Below are positions 26,297 to 37,430 of a stretch of DNA of 64,000 nucleotides, in pieces. The notes under the pieces are model-generated. The model did not search any database. It was not told the DNA's origin and worked only from the letters and a program-made list of their open reading frames with translations. The translations under genes were made by a program, and so were the position numbers. Numbering within the stretch: the stretch's first letter is position 1; the number at the start of each line of letters is the position of its first letter. The stretch lies in contig OZ025240.1 of NCBI GenBank assembly GCA_964019155.1, forward strand, positions 92,626,698-92,690,697, in the 5' to 3' direction. The stretch is from Osedax fenrisi (Eukaryota; Annelida; Polychaeta; Sabellida; Siboglinidae).

Positions 26297-26552
26297 GTTG
26301 TCCTTAAGAAATGGGTAAAATAAACGCTGCGTGTTTAATTTATATATCGGAAAAACTCGATGATCTTAGCGTAGTATTTTTATCATTTTTACGCGTAATA
26401 TCATCGGAACAACCGATCGATAGCAAGCGCTAAGGCGAATTTGTTCGCCTTAATGACGCGCGTATACGCTATTTATTTTTCATCCGAACAACTCAATATC
26501 GTAAAATAAGCGTAGGTTAAGCGTAGGCCAATTTTATTTTATCGGAGCAACT
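26297..26552. mobile_element. Degenerate palindromic MITE
   Basis: The left end AGTTGTCC...AAAATAAACGC weakly matches the reverse complement of the right end AGTTGCTCCGATAAAATAAA. The word ATCGGA(A/G)(C/A)AACT recurs four times. A perfect 8-bp stem hairpin AAGGCGAA-TTTG-TTCGCCTT lies near 26432. There is no coding capacity. Confidence 0.45.
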
Positions 26553-26562
26553 GTCCCCAGAT

Positions 26563-26576
<14 letters not shown>

Positions 26577-26646
<70 letters not shown>
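26577..26646. repeat. (CA)n(TA)n microsatellite
   Basis: A short CA tract (26562-26576) passes into about 70 bases of uninterrupted TA. Confidence 0.9.
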
Positions 26647-26653
<7 letters not shown>

Positions 26654-28138
26654 TAGACTTTCTTTTATATAATAGATATATAAAATATGTATATATAATA
26701 TACTAATACACTCAAATTAATATTATATTATTTTTATATTAATTAATTGATATTTAACTAATTTATATTTGTAATGAATTATATATATATATCAAATTTA
26801 TAAATATATATTTATATTTAATAAGTTTATAATATTTAATATATATGTATAGATTTATCATAGATAATAATTAATATTTAATTTATAAATAGAATGATAG
26901 TATACTATAGGTATATAATATTTATAATATATCTATATCATATTCAATGATACTCACGCATATGTAAATATATTTAAAGAAATATGAATATGAACATTTC
27001 TATTCTCTGATTAGTCAATCATTGACCATAACAGTCTCACTTCATTGATCAAAACCCCCATACTTTATGTACCATCACTATTTAATCAATAACTGATATA
27101 TAATAATTAGTTATTACTGATATATAAGTGTTATTATATGTAAAACATATTTGGAATTATAATGGTATTAAAATTGTAGTCAACATTTCAATATTGAAGT
27201 TGTATTATGACATTTTCTATACTTTTTTTTCTCTAATATTAGCTAAAATTAGCGATTTTTCTAACAATCGATAATTTGTCATTAATATTTAATTTTGTTT
27301 GAAATTTATAAATATAAATAAGTTAACAACTGTGAAAGTTATATTTCATCAATGTAAATTTATTTTATAACTATCACCGTTTTCCGAATATTTCGCATTG
27401 ACCAAAACCCCCGCACTGACCAAAACCCCCTCACGTACCCTATATTGCTAATAGTAAGGGAAACTACATGCCATGAGAAGCTAGCAACATTATAATTTAT
27501 TAATGGACGGACAAATAAATATCTTGACAGAGTAACATTAGAAAGTGCTACATTGTTCTTGGAATTCCTTCCCAGTTAATATTCCATTATACACAATATT
27601 TCATTGTATCGAAGGACTGTATATACAGGGTACACTACGTTATATAGTCTATAAATATATATATATATATATATATAATTCTCTTGATTGTTTAATACGC
27701 CTAAAAAGTTTAAATATAGTTAAATAGATATAGTTTGCCTATATATAATGTAAGTCATACACTAACTTTTAATTTAAAAACATATATACATTTATTTATC
27801 TCTAAGACGAAAATATTGACATATTACTGTGAAGTATTTTAAATGAAAAGAGAGGATACTGAATCATTTTTATTTAAATTGTTTTGTTAGTGAAGTGTAC
27901 ACAACTTTATATAATACAATAGAGTGTTGTTGTCAACACGTATTCTAGACATGATATACTATATCTAGGGGATATTTGTTATTCGTATTCAATGTATTGT
28001 TATAATGCTTCCATTTTGCATAACTTAATTACCTGTTGAAAGAATAAAGATATAGTATTATTAAATATATAATTAAATATAAAATATAGATTTTTCTAAT
28101 AATAATATAATACTATAATAATCTAAAGGTGGTTTCCC
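26647..28138. other. AT-rich spacer with repeated ACCAAAACCCCC words
   Basis: Copies of TTGA(T/C)CAAAACCCCC occur at about 27044, 27398 and 27415, in one orientation. They may mark an old DNA element at 27014-27432, but no inverted ends could be fixed. The open frame at 27545-27727 is low complexity. Confidence 0.4.
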
Positions 28139-28271
28139 ACGACAAGTATTTCCGGTAACTTGCCGGAAATATTATAACTTTAAAACCATTTTCTATCAAA
28201 TTGAAATGGGATACCCCTATAAAGTTAATATATGTCAGATAAGTTGCCGGGAAGTAAGGGGGTACCCCACT
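28139..28271. mobile_element. Short fold-back MITE
   Basis: The left arm GGTGGTTTCCCACGACAAG...CCGGTAACTTGCCGG pairs imperfectly with the right arm AAGTTGCCGGGAAG...GGGGTACCCCACTAC. The element is 133 bases without coding capacity. Confidence 0.55.
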
Positions 28272-28504
28272 ACAATTGTAGTTAACTTGATAGAAAATAT
28301 ATGATCACACTATATTTAACGGTTAAAATATATGTGGTTATAAAATTATATATAGTTAATAATTTTTGAATTAACGAATAATTAGTTAGATTATTATAGT
28401 GAAATTTTATAAAGAAATTTCTATCATTCACATAATCGAAAATATTTCATTTCTTTATTTTTAGATATAAAATATAATATTTATATAACATATGTTATTA
28501 ATAT

Positions 28505-28575
28505 AAATCATGAATGAGTGCCACGGCTGGGATTCGAACCAACGCTTCTCGCGTGACACGGGTCATTCGAACTAA
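28505..28575 (-). ncRNA. tRNA-derived SINE scrap (T-arm and acceptor)
   Basis: The minus strand reads GCGTTGGTTCGAATCCCAGC followed by CGTGGCA. This is a good B box (GGTTCGAATCC) and acceptor-like end, followed by ACTCATTCATGA. The 5' half does not complete a cloverleaf, so this is a tRNA-derived repeat remnant rather than a tRNA gene. Confidence 0.45.
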
Positions 28576-28952
28576 TATTGCAGTAGTACATATATGTCTA
28601 CAGATATATCTACATAGTGAACCTATTACATGTACCTAAGTACGCGTATACTTAACACGCCTACTGAAGTAAACGCTAACCTCGCATGGTAGCTTTAATC
28701 CATTCGATAAACTTGAACACCTCATAGTAACCCCCGGGTATGTTACCGCTCGGACATCCATTTGCCCACACGGTCACTGTGCACAAATGCCACACATTGT
28801 CCGTAACGGTCATTAACGGATCTCCCCAACCAAACTACGTATAGGGAACATACGCTGCGTTATATTTAATACGTATAGATATTATATGTGATGTATGGTT
28901 TATTGATATCATTATTAATATTGCTTTTACACATTATAATATAAGTATACAT

Positions 28953-28964
<12 letters not shown>

Positions 28965-29026
<62 letters not shown>

Positions 29027-29040
29027 GTATATATGTATAT
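28965..29040. repeat. TA microsatellite inside the protease intron
   Basis: A CA tract then (TA)n between protease segments 3 and 4. The minus-strand frame at 28866-29078 (repeated IYIYIY) is its translation, not a gene. Confidence 0.85.
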
Positions 29041-29771
29041 ATATTTATATATTTATATATAGTATTTATGTATATCATATTGTAATAAGTCTAATGAATA
29101 ATATAAATAAATTAAAATATCTATAAAAAAAAGATTAAGATTATTATAATATTAAAACATTCATAGATGACATTTTAATAATATAAATGATAAAGTATAT
29201 TCAATACACGTGACACTGTACTATATTATACAATACATGGCTACTAATGCTGACCTTGCATCTCTTTACGTTACGATCGAAGGCACAAATACAATTAGTA
29301 GGGACTGCTCTATTAAGGGTAGAGTTGCACTCGCTAGTGGGTAAGATACGTAGCTCTGACTGACGAAGTACCGTTCCGTTGAAGAATTTACGCTCTACAC
29401 AATATATCGTGGCGTTATAGTCGTCATTTAGTTAATCAGTTTTATATTACATTCCTATATATTTATATGTTAATATATCTAAATAAACTAGTTTTATTCG
29501 ATATAAATTAATTTAATAAATATTATGAAAACAAATATTTATGGGGAAATATGGTATATGTTATCCTATATTGAATGTTATGATTATATAATTACACTAT
29601 AATATAACTATGTGATATTAATCTATAGACTGTATTACAATACTAACGATTACTATTGACAGAAACGATTTCCTCATATCTATCTTATTTGGTGGAAGAC
29701 AAATTGGCTGTATAAATTCTCCAAATTTGATAGGTTTAGTCAATTTAAGTAGGTATATACCGTAATAACTC

Positions 29772-30761
29772 CTGTGTTATATTAAACTTGTTAATTATAA
29801 GTTTATTAGTGGAATTAAATTATAATATTTATATAGATTATAATTTTATTTATAGATTAATTTATTTAATATTAGATAATTACACTTATATTTTAACTCA
29901 TATATAAATATGAAATCTAATTTATTATATATTTTAAGCAATTTTATAATAATGTTTACATTTCATTATTATTTAATGATTGTATACGTATACAAATATA
30001 TCTATATATTAATTAAGTATATTAAATTAACCCTAATAAAATATAAATTATAAAATTACGTCTACAATATATTATAAATAACATATTATATATATAATAT
30101 TGATTCTAAAATATAAATTCGAAAAATTAAATATATAATATTGTATATACATTATATATATAATGCTATTGAAATATTATTATATATATGTATATCATGT
30201 AGTAATATTGATAATACATTAGCAAATATCAATGTATTAGGTATGTTATGTTCATACTAATTTTATAATGTTTATTAAATAAAATAATTTAATAATTTAT
30301 AAAACATTTAATGTTAGTTGATCATTAGTAAAATACATATTATAATCTTAAATTTTTAGTCAGAATATTATTTAATATTTATTAGATTTCAATTAATATT
30401 TTTTAATAAAATGGACCAAAATAATGATGTCCATTTTAAATTACCTCCATTTTAACTTAAGTTCAATCCATGGAATTGAAATAATAAACATAATGATGAA
30501 AGTTTCGGAATATTATAATAAATAAAACTTAACTATTGTTTTAAATTCATTCATATAATTAATATTTAATAATTAATAATATTTAATATATTGTTTACAA
30601 TTATTTCAAAATCTAATAATTTTTTAAATACTTTTTTTTATTTATCTAGTTGGACTTTATAATTATATTGAAATTAATAAATATTTATTATCAAAGTATT
30701 TAGAATGAATAAACAAATATTTCAAAAACACGTTTAAAAGTTAACGTTACATCGTAGGTTA
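29772..30761. other. AT-rich region between protease segments
   Basis: Probably intron sequence of the protease relic. I could not identify the catalytic-His exon remainder here. A short ATTTTAAATTACCTCCATTTTA patch near 30432 is the only complexity. Confidence 0.4.
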
Positions 30762-31057
30762 CATTGTAATTTCATCCTATATGAGACAATCATTAATAAT
30801 TGAAAACTCTAAAAGAGCGGTTATAGGAAACTTTGATAAACCCTTCCAGCCATATGTAATATATATTAAAAAATATGTTTATTGTCGTAATAGCAGATTA
30901 AACTTTATCATTGCAGAACAACTGGTAGGAACAAATTGCAATGGATTAATGTGTGTAGTGAAAAGAAATATGTGTGTGGTGAAAAGATAATCAGTATGTT
31001 GTTACTATAGTAACATTTGTTACTATATTAATATAATATAATATAATATAATATAAT

Positions 31058-31983
31058 TAGTGTTGTTAAAAAATGCGTTTTTTATTAATATTTGTTTAAA
31101 ACGTGTTTAAACGGTTTTTTTCTTTTTTATCCGTTTTTTTTCGCTTATACAAAATAAAATTATTTAAATAAAGTAGATATGTTGTTAAATAATAAAATAA
31201 TTATAAAGTAAGTACATATTATATGAATAATCAGTAATAATTCAAATACTATATTATATGTATTATTAGCATCATTTAATCATATTGTCAAACTATACAT
31301 TAGTATGACAATTATAATAATTATAATATTTATTTAGTTATAATATAACACTGAGTATTTATGTATTATTTAATGTTATAGACATGGAGATTGTATCACA
31401 ATCTATAGATATATGTACATTATATAATTAATATTATAAAAGCTGTAAGAATTTTCATATTTATTTTATAATAAATTATTATAAATAATAAAGTAAAATT
31501 AGATTTCTTGTATGTTCTGATATAATAAATTATATAATAATATATATTATAAACTTTCATATTTCTTTCAATATCATTTAATATTTTATTATTAAAAAAA
31601 TATGAATATTCATACTATTTTTGTATATAATATTAAACATAATATATATTATTATACAATTTATTATATCAAAACATAAAAGAAATCTAAATTAACTTTA
31701 TTATTATAATAATATTATTATATTTTTATACATTTATTGTATACATTTATTAAATAATCATTAATTTTTCAATTATTATACAATTTATTATATCAAAAAA
31801 ATAGCAGAGAAATTATTATTTGTCAAATTAAATTTAAATATTAACTATTAAATAAATATAAAAATAAATTTATGCTTCTTGTTTTTTTTCTGTTTTTTAT
31901 TTTTTTATTCTATGTTTAAAACAGTTTAAAACACGTTTAAAACGTCTGTTTAAAACGTGTTTTTTTATTAACTCAGAATACTA
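31058..31983. mobile_element. hAT-type MITE with 8-bp target duplication
   Basis: The left end is TAGTGTTGTTAAAAAATG and the right end, reverse complemented, is TAGTATTCTGAGTTAATAAA. The flanks are AATATAAT (31050-31057) and AATACAAT (31984-31991), seven of eight identical. TAG(T/N)G-like ends with 8-bp duplications are typical of hAT elements. Subterminal copies of GTTTAAAACGTGTTTAAAC occur at both ends in opposite orientation. The 926-bp interior has no coding frame. Confidence 0.75.
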
Positions 31984-32339
31984 AATACAATATATATAGT
32001 ATACTAATTAAATAAATTAGCAAAATTAAAATAACTATAATATAATTAATAATAGCTTACATCAAGAAGAATAGAGGATAATACAAATTCATGACCGGTT
32101 AAATCCAAGGAAGTTTTCAGAAATCAGTTTATTTATTTATAAGTTAGCATAACGTTCAAAGAATATATACATAAAATAAATATTTATGTTTATAAATTAA
32201 AATATATTTAAATATATATTATAATAATAATACTATACTAATATTTATTATTTTACTACCAAATATGAATATATTATATTTAATTTGAGTTAAATTAATA
32301 TAATTGTTAATAAATACAAAATTATGTAAAACATGTAAT

Positions 32340-32434
32340 TTATTTTGTAACCCTTTTATTATTTTTAAAAAAAATTTCTATAATATTAGTTGTTTCCGTC
32401 GTAGTGGCTTCCTTATGTATTTGGGATACAGCTT
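32340..32434 (-). other. Exon-like conserved frame in element C
   Basis: On the minus strand a CTTACAG acceptor-like site precedes an open frame containing AVSQIHKEATTTETTNIIE and ending VTK-stop. The same protein end is found in element D (42950-43047, AVSQIHKEV...RVKK-stop). Several differences between the copies are synonymous. It may be the last exon of a gene carried by the element. I do not recognise the family. Confidence 0.4.
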
Positions 32435-32505
32435 CTGTAAGTTGAATTAAATTAATAAATATGAGAATATGTAAAACAAATATAGGAATGTAAAATTAAT
32501 ATACA

Positions 32506-32543
<38 letters not shown>

Positions 32544-32584
32544 ATATCTTATATTAGTTTTATAGACATTGTTATGCCATATAA

Positions 32585-33700
32585 AAAATAAATACACTTC
32601 GAAGGTTTCAAATAGTATTATTTTTATTAAATTATTTATTTTGAAGGTTTGAAATAGTAAATAAATACACTTCAAAGGTTTTAAATAATATTATGTATAT
32701 TAAATCATGTATTCAAAGTTTTTTAATAGTTATATTATTCATTTCTAATGTGTAAAATACACTTCGAAGGTTATAAATAGTATTATTTGTATTAAATCGT
32801 GTATTCAAAGTTTTCTAATAGTTAAATTATTCATTTTGAAGGTTTGAAATAGTAAATAAATACACTTAGAAGGTTATAAATAATATTATTTGTATTAAAT
32901 TTAGTATTCAAAGTTTTCATATAGTTAAATTAATTATTTGAAGGTTTGAAATAGTAAATAAATACACTTCGAAGGTTATAAATAATATTATTTGTATTAA
33001 ATCGTGTATTCAAAGTTTTCTAATAGTTAAATTATTCATTTTGAAGGTTTGAAATAGTAAATAAATAAACTTAGAAGGTTATAAATAATATTATTTGTAT
33101 TAAATTTAGTATTCAAAGTTTTATAATAGTTATATTATTCATTTCTAATGTGTAAAATACACTTCGAAGGTTATAAATAGTATTATTTGTATTAAATCAT
33201 GTATTCAAAGTTTTCATATAGTTAAATTAAGTATTTGAAGGTTTTGAATAGTAAATAAATACACTTCGAAGGTTTGAAATAGTAAATAAATACACTTCGA
33301 AGGTTATAAATAATATTATTTGTATTAAATTTAGTATTCAAAGTTTTCAAATAGTTAAATTATTCATTTTGAAGGTTTGAAATAGTAAATAAATACACTT
33401 AGAAGGTTTGAAATAGTAAATAAATACACTTCGAAGGTTATAAATAATATTATTTGTATTAAATCGTGTATTCAAAGTTTTCTAATAGTTAAATTATTCA
33501 TTTCTAATGTGTAAAATACACTTCGAAGGTTATAAATAGTATTATTTGTATTAAATCATATATTCAAAGTTTTCATGTAGTTAAATTAAGTATTTAAAGG
33601 TTTTGAATAGTAAATAAATACACTTCGAAGGTTTGAAATAGTAAATAAATACACTTCGAAGGTTATAAATAGTATTATTTGTATTAAATTTGTATTATTT
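32585..33700. repeat. TTCGAAGG array of element C (longest, 1.1 kb)
   Basis: Dozens of 32- to 95-base units around CACTTCGAAGGTTATAAATA, GTATTCAAAGTTTTC and AATAGTAAATAAATACACTT. Confidence 0.85.
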
Positions 33701-33883
33701 GTATGATATGATGTACTTGACATTACAATATGATATAACATGACAATACGGTGTGCTGAAAGTATGATATGATGTAACGTGACATTACAATATGATATAA
33801 CGTGACAGTACGGTGGTCTGAAAGTATGATATGATGTAACGTGACATTACAATATTATATAACGTGACAGTACATTGTGCTAG

Positions 33884-34462
33884 AGGACGAAATAGCTCAT
33901 AAACTTGTTCTTTGGGAACCGACAAATGGTAGTGCAAGAAGAGGTCGCAAAACCATCACTTTTGTAGATAATCTAAGAGAAGACATAGGACTAGACGATA
34001 TACATGAGATAAAGACGATGACCCAGCAAACAGTAAGAGCAGCATAATAGCAGCATAAAAGCAAATGCTAGAGCCTCAAATGTTTACATTGTGCTATTAT
34101 GCTGCTATTAAATGTCTATTATGCTGCTATTAATTTGTAATGATATTATGCTGCTGTTATGCTGCTGTTATGCTGCTATTATGCTGCTATTATAATAATA
34201 GCAGCATAATAGCAGCATAATAGACATTTAAAATTTATAGCAGCATAATATCAGCATAATAGCAGCATAACAGCAGCATAACATCAGCATAATATCATTA
34301 CAAATTAATAGCAGCATAATAGCACAATGTAAACATTTGAGGCTCTAGCATTTGCTGTTATGCTGCTATTATGCTGCTCTTACTGTTTGCTGGGGATGTT
34401 GGACAGAGATGTTTGGAGTATAAAGGAAAAGAAAATTGGAGCGAGAGCTCAACATAAGTAAG
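33884..34462 (+). pseudogene. Captured RT C-terminus in element C, split by an insertion
   Basis: Reads EIAHKLVLWEP and ARRGRKTITFVDNLRED up to 34021, resumes at 34397 with the DRDVWSIKEKK region, then a short TAAG tail. Its 5' boundary (CTAGAGGACGAAAT) is the same as in element D, so C and D share a deletion derivative of the relic. Confidence 0.8.
34022..34394. mobile_element. 373-bp palindromic element with CCCAG ends and GA duplication
   Basis: The ends are nearly perfect inverted repeats of about 85 bases: CCCAGCAAACAGTAAGAGCA at the left and its complement at the right. Internal arms repeat AGCAGCATAATAGCAGCATAA and its complement. It interrupts the RT relic between GACGAT and TGTTGG. 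The uninterrupted sequence in element A (8097-8110) has GA once, whereas here GA flanks both sides (34020-34021 and 34395-34396). There is no coding capacity. Confidence 0.9.
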
Positions 34463-34479
34463 TAAGTAATTAAACTGTG

Positions 34480-35340
34480 ATATAATGATCCAAGTTTCAA
34501 CTAGTTAAATATGGATCAGCTAATTCCAAGTTTACACCAGTTTAAAAAATAACTTGGATCAAACTGTGGTATAATGATCCAAGTTTCAACTAGTTAAATA
34601 TGGATCAGCTAAATCCAAGTTTACACCAGTTTAAAAAAATAACTTGGATCAAACTGTGGTATAATGATCCAAGTTTCAACTAGTTAAATATGGATCAGCT
34701 AATTCCAAGTTTACACCAGTTTAAAAAATAACTTGGATCAAACTGTGGTATAATGATCCAAGTTTCAACTAGTTAAATATGGATCAGCTAAATCCAAGTT
34801 TACACCAGTTTAAAAAAATAACTTGGATAAAACTGTGGTATAATGATCCAAGTTTCAACTAGTTAAATATGTATCAGCTAAATCCAAGTTTACACCATTT
34901 AAAAAAAATAACTTGGATCAAACTGTGGTATAATGATCCAAGTTTCAACTAGTTAAATATGGATCAGCTAAATCCAAGTTTACACCAGTTTAAAAACATA
35001 ACTTGGATCAAACTGTGGTATAATGATCCAAGTTTCAACTAGTTAAATATGGATCAGCTAAATCCAAGTTTACACCAGTTTAAAAAAATAACTTGGATCA
35101 AACTGTTGTATAATGATCCAAGTTTCAACTAGTTAAATATGATCCAAGTTTACACCACCTAGATCCAAGTTTGGACCAGATTCCCCCAGTTTCCCCCAGT
35201 TTACACCAGTTTAAAAAAATAACTTGGATCAAACTGTTGTATAATGATCCAAGTTTCAACTAGTTAAATATGCTCCAAGTTTACACCACCTAGATCCAAG
35301 TTTGGACCAGATTCCCCCAGTTTCCCCCAGTTTCCCCCAG
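34480..35340. repeat. 90-bp satellite array of element C
   Basis: About nine units as in element A. The last two are interrupted by CCACCTAGATCCAAGTTTGG and CCCCCAGTTT runs that also occur at the array end in A and D. Confidence 0.85.
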
Positions 35341-35376
35341 TTTGATCCAAGTTAAACACGAGTATTGAATACTGGG

Positions 35377-35624
35377 TAGTGGTAATATAATTAGTCATAG
35401 TAGTACGTATCCGGTTATCCGTTATCTTTGATCTTTAATCCTCAATCTTAATTAATGCACCCTTACATATCCTTTGATGAACGACGTTCGTTGAGCATCG
35501 CATGATAATCGGATGGGCAGGCGATGGGTTGAGTATCCGCCATCGTATATATAGCCGCAAAGCTCCCATCAAGTTTAATAACGAATTCTCATGTAGTGGT
35601 TATATGGTGATATGCTACTTACTG

Positions 35625-35680
<56 letters not shown>

Positions 35681-35888
35681 TATGTATGTGAGTGTGTATA
35701 TAGTACACTGTAAACTCATAAATAGTAATATCTACTTAACTGCATAATACATATATTATAATGAACAAGGGAGTATACTTTAATAAATATGTCCCATTGT
35801 AACGAGTGTGAATCTTATACCTGTCATTTGATATATTGTATAGTGAACATTTAATAAAAGTATACATGTTGATATATATTTTTGAAAT
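35377..35888. other. Island between C and D with an orphan CTGGG end
   Basis: 35390-35626 is GC-richer and ends GCTACTTACTGGG (35614-35626). The reverse complement CCCAGTAAGTAGCA matches the start of another element at 63555. An open frame (35502-35747) has no recognised domain and runs into the (TA)n at 35627-35677. Confidence 0.45.
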
Positions 35889-36211
35889 ACATTATTTATT
35901 AAAGAATTGTTATCTAAAAATGAAAAAATTCTTACTTTTAAAATTGCTATGTTAATTATATTGGCCTATAATTTAAGCAATCATTTTTATTTCCATTTTA
36001 TTATAAAATTATGACTTTAGATGTTTTAAGTACATCAGGGTAAATACCATTTTCAATGTATTTATTAAATAAAATTGATAAAATATTACTAATGGATAAT
36101 AATGTTACGTATTAAAAAAAAGTTAAAATCATGAGAATCAGTACTACCCAGGCTACCAAATTTATTTGAAATAACTAGTTACAGGTTATATTTCCATGGT
36201 TAGAATAGATG
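35889..36211 (-). pseudogene. Non-LTR RT scrap abutting element D
   Basis: Minus-strand frames give ILSILFNKYIENGIYPDVLK, TSKVII, GNKND and LNYRPI, where CR1/Jockey-type elements have LF-N-x-S-x-x-x-G-x-[FY]P...K-x-x-x-[IV]xP[IL]xK...NYRPIS. Stops and frameshifts are frequent. Homology ends at the CCCAG end of element D. Confidence 0.6.
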
Positions 36212-37206
36212 CCCAGTATTCAATACTCGTGTTTAACTTGGATCGAACTGGGAAACTGGGGGAAACTGGGGGAATCTGGTCCAAACTTGGATCTAGGTGG
36301 TGTAAACTTGGATCATATGTAACTAGTTGAAACTTGGATCATTATACAACAGTTTGATCCAAGTTATTTTTTTAAACTGGTGTAAACTGGGGGAAACTGG
36401 GGGAATCTGGTCCAAACTTGGATCTAGGTGGTGTAAACTTGGATCATATTTAACTAGTTGAAACTTGGATCATTATACCACAGTTTGATCAAAGTTATTT
36501 TTTTAAACTGGTGTAAACTTGGATTTAGCTGATCCATATTTAACTAGTTAAAACTTGGATCATTATACCACAGTTTGATCCAAGTTATTTTTTTAAACTG
36601 GTGTAAACTTGGATTTAGCTGATCCATATTTAACTAGTTAAAACTTGGATCATTATACCACAGTTTGATCCAAGTTATTTTTTTAAACTGGTGTAAACTT
36701 GGATTTAGCTGGGATTTAGCTCGAGTTAAATTTGGATTTAACTCGAGTTAACTCGAGTAAACTTGGATCTAGCTGGTATTAAACTTGGATTTAACTCGAG
36801 TTAACTCGAGTAATCTCGAGTTAAACTTGGATCTAGCTGGTGTAAACTTGGATCATATGTAACTAGTTGAAACTTGGATCATTATACAACAGTTTGATCC
36901 AAGTTATTTTTTTTAAACTGGTGTAAACTGGGGGAAACTGGGGGAATCTAGTCCAAACTTGGATCTAGGTGGTGTAAACTTGGATCATATCTAACTAGTT
37001 GAAACTTGGATCATTATACAACAGTTTGATCCAAGTTATTTTTTTAAACTGGTGTAAACTTGGATTTAGCTGATCCATATTTAACTAGTTAAAACTTGGA
37101 TCATTATACCACAGTTTGATCCAAGTTATTTTTTTAAACTGGTGTAAACTTGGATTTAGCTGATCCATATTTAACTAGTTGAAACTTGGATCATTATATC
37201 ACAGTT

Positions 37207-37430
37207 TACTTACTTACTTACTTATGTTGAGCTCTCGCTCGAATTTTCTTTTCCTTTATACTCCAAACATCTCTGTCCAACATCATCGTCTTTATCTCAT
37301 GTATATCGTCTAGTCCTATGTCTTCTCTTAGATTATCTACACAAGTGATGGTTTTGAGACCTCTTCTTGCACTACCATTTGTCGGTTCCCAAAGGATAAG
37401 TTTATGAGCCATTTCGTCCTCTAGCACAAT
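37207..37430 (-). pseudogene. Captured RT C-terminus in element D
   Basis: An open 69-codon frame with EMAHKLILWEP, VDNLREDIGLDD and DRDVWSIKEKKIRARAQHK, then the (TTAC)n tail. Its 5' junction with the 62-bp array is identical to that in C. Confidence 0.8.

Larger units (their letters stand above)
28676..30860 (-). pseudogene. Trypsin-like (S1) serine protease gene, multi-exon relic
   Basis: Four minus-strand segments read as successive parts of a chymotrypsin-fold protease. (1) 30860-30762: YGWKGLSKFPITALLEF, then CLI, stop, DEITM, resembling the N-terminal FP-x-x-ALL...C-x-x-LI...E-x-x-x-TAAHC, with stops. (2) 29771-29655: LKLTKPIKFGEFIQPICLP after acceptor ACACAG; the catalytic Asp of DIALLKL is Gly (GIYLLKL). 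(3) 29392-29255: LRQSELRILPTSECN...CICAFDRNVKRCK, ending at donor AAG/GTCAGC. (4) 28834-28676: GWGDPLM, WANGCPSG, IPGGYYEVFKFIEWIK and a stop; the GDSGGP box is one residue shorter and lacks Ser. Cysteines typical of the fold remain. Exons 2-4 are open and GC-rich against 80% AT. It is either a dead homologue or a recent pseudogene; the stops in segment 1 favour the latter. Confidence 0.75.
32006..35376 (+). mobile_element. Composite TIR DNA element, copy C (left end truncated)
   Basis: Homology to A starts at about 32006 (the AAAATTAAAATAACTATAAT block), just beyond the hAT MITE, and runs to a right TIR at 35345-35376 ending GAGTATTGAATACTGGG. In between: a short exon-like frame (32434-32340, minus), a TTCGAAGG array (32585-33700), a 62-bp-unit array (33700-33880), an RT relic (33884-34021 and 34397-34462) split by a 373-bp insertion, and the 90-bp array (34480-35340). 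The left TIR and CTCGAG array are missing. Confidence 0.8.

Noticed and set aside
30781..30990. 69-codon plus-strand open frame
   Set aside because: No family resemblance; it lies antisense to a segment that reads like the N-terminal part of the S1 protease relic on the minus strand.
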